Below the pieces are notes generated by a model. It saw only the letters and a program-made list of their open reading frames with translations. It was not told the origin of the DNA and did no database searches. Made by a program: the position numbers and the translations under genes. A stretch of DNA of 64,000 nucleotides from Blastococcus sp. HT6-4 (lineage in GTDB: Bacteria; Actinomycetota; Actinomycetes; Mycobacteriales; Geodermatophilaceae), in assembly GCF_039679125.1 (NCBI RefSeq), contig NZ_CP155551.1, forward strand, positions 248,001 to 312,000. Direction: 5' to 3'. This document shows positions 55,460 through 62,804 of this stretch, one piece after another. The stretch's first letter is position 1; each line of letters starts with the position of its first letter.

Positions 55460-56575
55460 GTGCGGACGAGAGCTGCGGTGCTGCGCGAGCCGGAGACCGA
55501 GTACGAGATCGTCGAGCTGGAGGTCCTCGACCCCGGCCCCGGCGAGGTGCTGGTCGAGATGGCCTACGCGGGTCTCTGCCACTCCGACGAGCACCTGCGG
55601 CACTCCAACCCCGGCGGGCGGTACCCGATCGTCGGCGGGCACGAGGGCTCCGGCGTCGTCCAGGCGGTGGGCCCCGGGGTGACCGGCGTCGCCCCCGGCG
55701 ACCACGTCGTCACCAGTTTCCTCCCCGCCTGCGGGCACTGCCGGTTCTGCGCGCGCGGCAAGTCCAACCTGTGCGACAAGGGCGCCACGATCGCCAGCGG
55801 CCAGCTGCCCAGCGGGACGTTCCCGTTCCGGCTGGACGGCGAGCCGCTCGGCGGGTTCTGCATGGTCGGCGCCTTCGCCCGGCACACCCTGCTCAGCGAG
55901 TTCTCCTGCGTGCGGATCGAGCCGCACGTCCCGCTCGACACCGCCGCCCTGGTGGCGTGCAGCGTGCCCACGGGCTGGGGGTCGGCGGTCTACTCCGGAG
56001 ACGTGCACCCCGGTGACACGGTTGTCGTCGTCGGCCTGGGCGGCGTCGGTGTCAACGCCGTGCAGGGTGCGGTGCACGCCGGCGCGCTGCACGTGATCGG
56101 CGTCGACCCGGTGGCGATGAAGCGGGAGTTCGCCGAGTCGCTGGGCGCCACGCACACGGTCGCCGACTCCGGCGAGGCCGTCGGGCTCGCCCGGCAGCTG
56201 TCGCGGGGCACCGGCGCCGACGTCGTCGTCGTCACCGTCGGCAAGATGTCCGCGGAGGTGTACGCCGGTGCCGCGGCGTGCCTGGGCAAGGCGGGCACGC
56301 TGGTGCTCACGGCGCTGGCCGACCGGCCCGGTGAGGGCGACGTCTCGCTGAACGGGCAGCTGGCGACGGTGTTCGAGCACCGCATCCAGGGCTCGCTGTT
56401 CGGGTCGTGCAACCCCTTCCGCGACATCCCGGCGCTGCTGCGGCTGCACGAGGAGGGCCGGCTGGAGCTCGACCGGCTGATCACCCGCCGCTACTCGCTC
56501 GACGAGGTCAACCAGGGCTACCGGGACCAGGCCGCCGGCGTGACCGTCCGCGGCCTCCTCGACCACTCCCGCTGA
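55460..56575 (+). CDS. Zinc-dependent alcohol dehydrogenase, NDMA-dependent/MDR type
   Basis: A 371-residue medium-chain dehydrogenase. The catalytic zinc ligands are Cys of GLCHSDEH (about 38) and His of VGGHEGSGVV. The structural zinc is bound by PACGHCRFCARGKSNLC. The coenzyme fold is VVVVGLGGVGVNAVQGA (about 190). The sequence matches the family of NDMA-dependent, mycofactocin-associated alcohol dehydrogenases, in which NAD stays bound. No mycofactocin gene is in the window. GTG 55460 has GAGGAGGAG upstream. It is divergent from its likely TetR regulator. Confidence 0.9.
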   Translation: MRTRAAVLREPETEYEIVELEVLDPGPGEVLVEMAYAGLCHSDEHLRHSNPGGRYPIVGGHEGSGVVQAVGPGVTGVAPGDHVVTSFLPACGHCRFCARGKSNLCDKGATIASGQLPSGTFPFRLDGEPLGGFCMVGAFARHTLLSEFSCVRIEPHVPLDTAALVACSVPTGWGSAVYSGDVHPGDTVVVVGLGGVGVNAVQGAVHAGALHVIGVDPVAMKREFAESLGATHTVADSGEAVGLARQLSRGTGADVVVVTVGKMSAEVYAGAAACLGKAGTLVLTALADRPGEGDVSLNGQLATVFEHRIQGSLFGSCNPFRDIPALLRLHEEGRLELDRLITRRYSLDEVNQGYRDQAAGVTVRGLLDHSR

Positions 56576-56592
56576 CCCCGCCCGACCACCCG

Positions 56593-56652
56593 GGCATAGG
56601 AGGCTATGCCTACGGAATCGCGACGGAAACCGTAGGCATAGCCTCCTATGCC
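56593..56652. repeat. Dispersed intergenic palindrome, copy 2 (23-nt arms, 14-nt loop)
   Basis: Arm 56593-56615 (GGCATAGGAGGCTATGCC then TACGG) is exactly complementary to 56630-56652. The loop again ends CGGAA/A. It differs from copy 1 by one stem base changed on both sides. Each arm also contains a smaller GGCATAG-GAGG-CTATGCC hairpin. Confidence 0.85.
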
Positions 56653-56712
56653 TGCGCGGGGCGAGGGGCGGGGGCGGGGTTGGCGCCCCGGTCCGGTGGG
56701 CAGCCCGGGGAG

Positions 56713-57378
56713 ATGAGTGAGCCCCGCATCGCCGTCCTCGACGTCGACGGCACCCTGGTCGACACGAACTACCAGCACGCGCTCGCCTGGTACCGGGCGT
56801 TCCGGTCGCTGGGGGAGACGTACCCGGTGTGGCGGATCCACCGGCTGATCGGCATGGGCGGCGACCGGCTGCCGGCGGCCCTCGGCGGGGAGGACACCGA
56901 GCAGCGCATCGGTCAGCAGGCCCGGGACCGCTGGAGCGAGGAGTTCGACCGGCTGATCGACGAGATCGCGCCGCTGCCGGGCGCCCGCGACCTGGTGGCG
57001 GCGCTCCGGGAGCGGGGCCACCGGGTGGTCCTGGCCAGCTCGGGCAAGGCGAAGCACGTCGACCACTTCCTCGACCTGCTCGCCGTCCGGGACCTGGCCG
57101 AGGCGTGGACCACCAGCGACGACGTCGAGTCGAGCAAGCCGGCGCCCGACCTGCTGCAGGTGGCGCTGGAGAAGCTGGGCGCGGCCGCAGACACGCCCAG
57201 CGTGGTCATCGGCGACTCGGTGTTCGACGTCGAGGCCGCGAAGAACGCCGGGATGCCGGCGATCGTCGTCCGGTCGGGCGGGTTCGGTGACGACGAGCTG
57301 CGCGACGCCGGGGCGGTCGCCATCTGCGACACGCCAGGCGACATCATGGCCGTCCTGGACACGACCGACCTCTCCTGA
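56713..57378 (+). CDS. HAD-family phosphatase (beta-phosphoglucomutase-like)
   Basis: A 221-residue haloacid-dehalogenase phosphatase. Motif I is VLDVDGTLVDTN (about 8), motif II is LASSGKAKHV, motif III is SSKPAPDL and motif IV is VIGDSVFDVEAA. A small helical C1 cap lies between about 20 and 90. It likely removes phosphate from a small metabolite. ATG 56713. It follows the 23-nt-arm palindrome, which separates it from the alcohol dehydrogenase. Confidence 0.9.
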   Translation: MSEPRIAVLDVDGTLVDTNYQHALAWYRAFRSLGETYPVWRIHRLIGMGGDRLPAALGGEDTEQRIGQQARDRWSEEFDRLIDEIAPLPGARDLVAALRERGHRVVLASSGKAKHVDHFLDLLAVRDLAEAWTTSDDVESSKPAPDLLQVALEKLGAAADTPSVVIGDSVFDVEAAKNAGMPAIVVRSGGFGDDELRDAGAVAICDTPGDIMAVLDTTDLS

Positions 57379-57412
57379 CCCGGCGGCGGAGGCGGGCTCC
57401 CCGGTGGGCGAG

Positions 57413-58246
57413 CTACCCCGTGTGCGGGTAGCGGCCGAGCCGGCGGAGGGCCTCGTCGGGGCGGTCGGTGATGAGGGCGTCGACGCCCAGGCCGATCAGG
57501 TAGTCGATGTCCGCGGGGGAGTTCGCCGTCCAGACGTGCACCTCCTTGCCGGCCGCGTGCGCCTGCGCCACGTAGCCCGGGTCGGCCCGCAGCAGGAACA
57601 CCCCGGGGCCGACGGCGCTCATCGAGCCCGCCAGCAGGTCGGTGCGCACCGGCCGCAGCCGCTTGCCGATGAGCTGCACGGTCGGCACTCCCGGCGCCAG
57701 TGCGGAGACCCGGCGCACTGCCAGCTGGGAGAAGCTCATCACCCGGACCGCCGGCCGGCCGGCCCACTGGGCGGCCCGGTCGCCCTGGACCAGGCCGTAG
57801 TGGCGCAGCGAGCGCACCAGCGCCTCCTCGACGCGCCCGGTGTGCCGGGTCGGGTGCTTGGTCTCGATGGCCAGCCGGACGCTGCCGGGCGTCGAGGTCG
57901 CGTACTCGAGCAGCCGGTCGAGGGTGAGCACGCGGCCGTCCTCGATATCGGGCTCGTCGGTGACTGCGGTGATCTCGTCGTCCCGCCAGCGACGGGCTCG
58001 GCGCCGGGCGCCGAACCGGAACTCCTCCAGCTCCTGGAGGCGCAGCGCCGAGACGACGCCGCGGCCGTCGGAGGTATGCCTGACCCTGCGGTCGTGCACG
58101 CAGACCAGGACGCCGTCGCGGGTCATGCGGACGTCGCACTCGACCGCGTCGGCGCCGACGACCGTGGCGTGCCGGTAGGCGGCGAGGGTGTGCTCCGGTG
58201 CCTCGGCGGTGGCTCCGCGGTGGGCGACGACCTCGGGAGCGGTCAC
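57413..58246 (-). CDS. Glycerophosphodiester phosphodiesterase
   Basis: A 277-residue GDPD-family TIM barrel that hydrolyses glycerophosphodiesters to glycerol-3-phosphate and an alcohol. The active-site motifs are VAHRGATAEAPEHTL (His/Arg), then VECDVRMTRDG (Glu/Asp) and VHD. LAIETKHP supplies a further metal ligand. No signal peptide is visible, so it is cytosolic. The start is GTG 58246. The stop is TAG. It is convergent with the HAD phosphatase. Confidence 0.93.
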   Translation of the reverse strand: MTAPEVVAHRGATAEAPEHTLAAYRHATVVGADAVECDVRMTRDGVLVCVHDRRVRHTSDGRGVVSALRLQELEEFRFGARRRARRWRDDEITAVTDEPDIEDGRVLTLDRLLEYATSTPGSVRLAIETKHPTRHTGRVEEALVRSLRHYGLVQGDRAAQWAGRPAVRVMSFSQLAVRRVSALAPGVPTVQLIGKRLRPVRTDLLAGSMSAVGPGVFLLRADPGYVAQAHAAGKEVHVWTANSPADIDYLIGLGVDALITDRPDEALRRLGRYPHTG

Positions 58247-58323
58247 GTCCGGGGAGGGCGCGGCGCAGGACCAGTCGGCACCCGGAGATCATCCCTGCCC
58301 GGCACGGAGAACGCGACGGGTCG

Positions 58324-59334
58324 CTAGACCGCCAGCCGGGCGCGGTACTCCGGGACGGTCACCATCGGCGGCCGCTCGTCGACGGCGACGGCGCTGCTGC
58401 GCGGCACGAACCCCGCGCCGTCCTGCCGGAACTGGGTGAGCAGCCCGCTCGGCTGCCGCGCGCAGGCCGCCCGCGCCAGCACGGTGGCCACCACCTGCCC
58501 GGCCATCTCGCCCAGCGCCTCGACGCTCTGCGACGTGTGCCGGCGCTCGCCGAGATCGACCTGGGCCAGCGAGCCGAGACCGCCCTGCCGCAGCAGGTCG
58601 ACAAGCAGGCCCACCTCGACGCCGTAGGAGGAGACGAAGGACACCCGCTCCAGCGCCGACCGCCGTCCGGCGTACTCGCCGCCGAGGGGTTGCACGAAGC
58701 CGGCGAGCTCGGGCCACAGCGCGTTCAGCAGCGGGCGGGCGGTCAGCTCGGTCACCCGGCCCCCGCCTGCGGGCACCACGGCGCCGCCGACCTCCAGCGG
58801 GCGGGTGTAGCAACCCTTCACGTAGTGCACCTGCGGGTCGGTGAGCAGCGGGCCGAGCAGCCCGGGTACGTAGTGGCCGACGTCGCCGAGCAGGTCGGCG
58901 TCGAGGAAGACGACGAGGTCGCCGGTCGTCGCGGCCAGCGACTTCCACAGCGCCTCGCCCTTGCCGCGACGGGTGCCGACCCCGGGCAGCACCTCGGTGG
59001 TCGCGACCACCTCCGCGCCGGCCGCGCGGGCGACGGCGGCGGTCGCGTCGGTGCTGTCGGAGTCGACGACGACGAGCTCGTCGACCAGTGGGACGCCGCG
59101 CACCCAGCGGTCGCGCACGTCGGCGACGAGGCCGCCGACGGTGGACTCCTCGTTGCGGGCCGGCAGGACGACGCTGATCCGGTGGCCACCGCGGCGCTTG
59201 GCGTCCAGGAGGGCGGCGGCGTCGATCGCGGCCAGGGAGCGGGCCGTGGTGGTGCGCTGCTCGAACCAGGCGCGGGCGTCGGGTCTCACCGCCTCACTGT
59301 CGGCCAGGCCGGCCGCCCGCGCCAGGCCGGGCAC
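58324..59334 (-). CDS. gpgS: Glucosyl-3-phosphoglycerate synthase
   Basis: A 336-residue GT81-type glycosyltransferase that joins UDP-glucose to 3-phosphoglycerate, the first step to glucosylglycerate and methylglucose lipopolysaccharide. ISVVLPARNEESTV (about 53) begins the GT-A fold and VVFLDADLLG is the DxD-like motif. GKGEALWKSLAATTGD, ATGGGRVTELxARPLL-like PAGGGRVTELTARPLL, and QPLGGEYAGRR match the family. The start is GTG 59334; GTG 59289 is a possible alternative. The stop is TAG. In mycobacteria gpgS follows folP2; here they are apart. Confidence 0.95.
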   Translation of the reverse strand: MPGLARAAGLADSEAVRPDARAWFEQRTTTARSLAAIDAAALLDAKRRGGHRISVVLPARNEESTVGGLVADVRDRWVRGVPLVDELVVVDSDSTDATAAVARAAGAEVVATTEVLPGVGTRRGKGEALWKSLAATTGDLVVFLDADLLGDVGHYVPGLLGPLLTDPQVHYVKGCYTRPLEVGGAVVPAGGGRVTELTARPLLNALWPELAGFVQPLGGEYAGRRSALERVSFVSSYGVEVGLLVDLLRQGGLGSLAQVDLGERRHTSQSVEALGEMAGQVVATVLARAACARQPSGLLTQFRQDGAGFVPRSSAVAVDERPPMVTVPEYRARLAV

Positions 59335-59378
59335 CGCTGTTCACCGGCTCGTCACGGAGGTGTTCCCGGCGGGCGCGG

Positions 59379-61955
59379 TCAGGCAGTGGGGACCGAGCAG
59401 AGCAGCCCGGCGAGGTCCTCGGCGGTGAGGTCGTGGGGGAGGGCCCGGCCGTGGGCCAGGTGGGCGCCCGCGGCGAACACCGCGTCCCGCAGCTCGGGGG
59501 TGCTGGTGCCACCGGCGATCGAGGTCAGGCCGAACCCCCTCGTGGTGCGGGCGATGGCGCTGAGCACCTGCAGCGCCCGCTCGGGGTCGTCCCGGCCGGA
59601 CAGGGCGGTGAGGTCGACCCGGACCAGGTCCAGGGCGATGCGGGCGAGCAGCGCGAAGAGGCTGTGGCCCATGCCGTAGTTGTCCAGGCACAGCTTCACG
59701 CCGGTGCGCCGCACGGCCTCGAGCTCCGGGATCAGCGCGGCCGAGGAGATCATCAGCGTCTCCTCGGTGAAGGAGAGGACCAGCCGCCCGGGGGGCAGGC
59801 CGGAGGCGGCGAGGGCGCCGGCGACCGTGGTGGCCAGCCCCTCGGCGGTCACGAAGCCGGCGGGCAGGCTGACCGCCACGCAGATCCGGTCGTCGGGCAG
59901 CCCGGCGGCCATCCGGCAGGCCTCGTGCAGCAGCCACGTCTGCAGCTCGGCGCTGCGGCCCTGGCGCTCGGCGTAGCCCCACAGCTCCAGCCCGCGCACG
60001 GTGTCGTGCAGCGGGTGGGACCAGGTCGGGAGGGCGTGCACGTGCTCGATCCGGCCGTCCGGCCCGCAACCGGCGTCCATGCGCACGGTGAACTCGCCCT
60101 CGGCGACCACGTGGTGGAACTCGTCGTTGATCTCGACCGCGGCCGGCTCGTCGTCGTCAGCCAGCCGCACGCAGCCCTTGCCGGCCTGCTTGGCGGCGCG
60201 CAGCGCGGTGTCGGCCGCGCGGAAGGCGGCCTGCCCGCCGGCGGCGGTGAGGGCGGCGGCACCGACGCTGGCGCCGGTGGCGAAGGTGACGTTGCTGGAG
60301 CGGAAGGGCATGGCCATGACATCGACGACCCGCTGGGCGACGTCCTCGCCGTCGGCCAGCTCGCCGGTGACCAGGACGGCGAACTCGTCACCGCCGAGCC
60401 GGGCGACCAGGTCGTCCTCGCGGACGACGGTGCGCAGCCGGCGGGCGACGTCCACGAGCAGCTGGTCACCGGTCTCGTGTCCCGCGATGTCGTTGACGGC
60501 CTTGAACCCGTCGAGGTCGATGACCAGCAGGCAGCGGTCCTCGGACGCGGGCGCGGCCAGCTCCCGGAACAGCATGGCGCGGTTGGCCAGGCCGGTGAGG
60601 TGGTCGGTGTAGGCCATCCGTTCGAGCTCGCGCTCGCGACGGCGGCGGGTGGTGACGTCGCGGAGGTACAGGACCCGCCGGGCGCTGCCGGGCCGCTCCG
60701 AGGAGGTCACCTCCAGGTCGCGGGTGTGGCCCGCGGCGACGGGCACGCGGAAGTGCAGGGGCGGGCCCTCGCCGGCGGCGTGGTCGCGGGTGGCCTGCCG
60801 GACGGTCTCGCGGTCGTCCGCGACGACGAGGTCCAGCAGCGAGACGGCCTGCTGCGGCTCGCTGCCGATGCCCAGCAGCCTGCGCGCCGCGGGGGAGGTG
60901 AAGAGCAGCCGGAACTCGCCGTCCATGATCGCGATGCCGTCGGAGCTGGCCTCGATGAGCTCGCGGAAGTCCTCCTCGCTGCGCACGAGGTCCTCGGTGA
61001 TGCGGCCGTCCTCGCGGATGCGCAGCACCAGGCGGGCGGCCATGAGGGTGAAGACGATGCCGCAGCCGAGCTCGGCGGCGGGGCTGAGGGGTGCGCCGCG
61101 CTGGACGCTGGAGAGGATGGCCAGCGGCAGGCCGAGGACGGCGGCGATGACCAGCGACAGCCCGACCGGGCTCACCTGCGGCGCGGCCTCCCGGGCGCTG
61201 CGTCCGGTGAAGCGCAACGGCGCGCGGTACGGGGCGAGGGCGACCGCCAGCAGCGCGACGGCGACGGCGACGTCGGAGGTCGCCGTCCAGATCCATACCG
61301 GGGAGACGATGGCCATCGCCTCGGCGCCGGCACCGACCGACTGCGCGGCGATACCGACCAGCAGCGTCGTCGCCGACCGGCGCAGGGCGGCGGTCGAGAC
61401 GGTGCAGAGGGCGCCGGCGCCCCCGAGCATGACGGCGGCGTAGGCGCCGTAGAGAAGCACGAGCGAGCGCAGGTCCTCGGGTGCGCCCACCGGGTTCCGG
61501 AGCGGGGTGCGCAGGACCTCGGTGATCACCAGGATGGCGGTGATCACCACCGCCCCGTCGACGACGAGCGCGCTCCACCGGGTGCGGATGACCCGGCGGG
61601 CGAGCATCGCGCAGGTGACCAGCGGGGTGCTGGCGCCGACGACGAGGACGACGTCGTCGATCCCGAACCCGTCGAAGGCCGGGCCCGGGAAGGCGCCGGC
61701 CAGGAACTGGGCCACGGCGAAGCACAGCGCCCCGGCGGCCGCAGGCCACCAGGGGCGCGCGGCGGCCGCTTCCATCCGGGAGACCCGGCGCAGCACCATG
61801 ACGGCGCAGCTCGTGGCGAGGCAGCCCAGCACGAGCTCGTCCCACTGCATGCCGGTGCCGTCGGGGGCGCTGAAGGGGACGGTGACCGCCAGGCCGAGGA
61901 GCCCGAGGGCCACGGTCCAGCGCAGCTGCCGGGGCAGCTCGCGCAGCCAGGTCAC
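59379..61955 (-). CDS. Membrane diguanylate cyclase: 7-8 TM - PAS - GGDEF - degenerate EAL
   Basis: An 858-residue protein. About 1-330 is a multi-pass membrane sensor. A PAS fold follows at about 345-450 (FRELIEASSDGIAIMDGEF). GGDEF is at about 455-615, with an intact RLGGDEFAVL (about 520) and an RxxD inhibitory site (REDD) five residues before it. The EAL-like domain (about 630-858) has lost its motifs: no EAL, DNYG for DDFG, RVD for KID, AGGT for EGVE. It should therefore make c-di-GMP but not hydrolyse it. GTG 61955 is chosen because it precedes the first membrane helix. Confidence 0.92.
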   Translation of the reverse strand: MTWLRELPRQLRWTVALGLLGLAVTVPFSAPDGTGMQWDELVLGCLATSCAVMVLRRVSRMEAAAARPWWPAAAGALCFAVAQFLAGAFPGPAFDGFGIDDVVLVVGASTPLVTCAMLARRVIRTRWSALVVDGAVVITAILVITEVLRTPLRNPVGAPEDLRSLVLLYGAYAAVMLGGAGALCTVSTAALRRSATTLLVGIAAQSVGAGAEAMAIVSPVWIWTATSDVAVAVALLAVALAPYRAPLRFTGRSAREAAPQVSPVGLSLVIAAVLGLPLAILSSVQRGAPLSPAAELGCGIVFTLMAARLVLRIREDGRITEDLVRSEEDFRELIEASSDGIAIMDGEFRLLFTSPAARRLLGIGSEPQQAVSLLDLVVADDRETVRQATRDHAAGEGPPLHFRVPVAAGHTRDLEVTSSERPGSARRVLYLRDVTTRRRRERELERMAYTDHLTGLANRAMLFRELAAPASEDRCLLVIDLDGFKAVNDIAGHETGDQLLVDVARRLRTVVREDDLVARLGGDEFAVLVTGELADGEDVAQRVVDVMAMPFRSSNVTFATGASVGAAALTAAGGQAAFRAADTALRAAKQAGKGCVRLADDDEPAAVEINDEFHHVVAEGEFTVRMDAGCGPDGRIEHVHALPTWSHPLHDTVRGLELWGYAERQGRSAELQTWLLHEACRMAAGLPDDRICVAVSLPAGFVTAEGLATTVAGALAASGLPPGRLVLSFTEETLMISSAALIPELEAVRRTGVKLCLDNYGMGHSLFALLARIALDLVRVDLTALSGRDDPERALQVLSAIARTTRGFGLTSIAGGTSTPELRDAVFAAGAHLAHGRALPHDLTAEDLAGLLCSVPTA

Positions 61956-62208
61956 GAGGTCACCGCCAGGGAACCGGCCGTGGTGCCTCGCGGCCACCCC
62001 GGCGGCGGTACGCCGGGCCGCCGGGCGCGCCCTGGGATGGGCGCGGCCGGGAACGCAGCCGCGGGCTGCCCCGGATCGGGGGCGGTGGTCACGCACTCGT
62101 TCTCGGTCGGGAGCACCGGCGGCTGTAGCTGAACTGCCTGGTCCGTCACCCGTCCGGGGGACCGCCGCCGGGTCGCGGCGCGGCCGGGCAGACGCCACGA
62201 TCTTGCGC

Positions 62209-62445
62209 ATGAGTTCAGGGCAGCGGTCCGACCGGCTCCCCGTGACCCGCGCGGGCGGCGACGAGCGGCGCCGGGTGGTGCTGCTGCAGGAGACCGCCGA
62301 GGTGCTGGCGGAGCGGGCGCGGCGCGCCGGCGACCCCACCCAGGCACAGGTCCTGCTGCGCCGTTCCGCGCAGCGCCGGGCGCAGGCCGCCCGGCTGGCG
62401 GCCGGGGGGCCCGTCCCGGCACCGGACCTGACCGAGCAGGCCTGA
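62209..62445 (+). CDS. Small hypothetical protein, Arg/Ala-rich helical
   Basis: I do not recognise this 78-residue protein. After a 20-residue polar start it forms one long amphipathic helix (RRVVLLQETAEVLAERARRAG, then QVLLRRSAQRRAQAARLAA). It may bind nucleic acid or a partner protein, but nothing in the sequence says so. ATG 62209. It is divergent from the GGDEF gene (253 bp). Confidence 0.55.
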   Translation: MSSGQRSDRLPVTRAGGDERRRVVLLQETAEVLAERARRAGDPTQAQVLLRRSAQRRAQAARLAAGGPVPAPDLTEQA

Positions 62446-62494
62446 GGGCGCGCCCTCGGCGAGGCGCCGGGGCGCGGCTGGCTACGGTCGTCGG

Positions 62495-62755
62495 ATGGTC
62501 CGTCGGTTGTGCGCCCTGGTCGTCGCGGCCGTCGTCTCGGGCTTCGCCCTCCTCCTGATCACCGGCGACTACGAGAACGACGGTCCGGTCCTGGTCGCCG
62601 TGGGCGGTGGCCACGGCGTGCACGCCGGCGACCTCTTCGTCCTGGCGGGGTGGGCCGCGGCGGTGACGGCCCTGTGGGCACTGGTCGCGCTGCCCGCGCG
62701 GCGCCCGGGCCGGGGAGACGCACCCGACGGTGGGCCGGCCCGCGGACGGTCCTGA
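62495..62755 (+). CDS. Small hypothetical membrane protein (two TM)
   Basis: An 86-residue protein with TM1 at about 4-22 (RLCALVVAAVVSGFALLLI), a short acidic loop, and TM2 at about 45-66 (LFVLAGWAAAVTALWALVAL). A hydrophilic, Gly/Arg-rich tail follows. No family is recognised. ATG 62495. It lies 49 bp upstream of the formate dehydrogenase gene and may be part of the same unit. Confidence 0.6.
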   Translation: MVRRLCALVVAAVVSGFALLLITGDYENDGPVLVAVGGGHGVHAGDLFVLAGWAAAVTALWALVALPARRPGRGDAPDGGPARGRS

Positions 62756-62804
62756 TCCGGATGGTGGGTCCGTCGACGCGCCGCGTCGGGCGGCGGGTGG
62801 CAGA

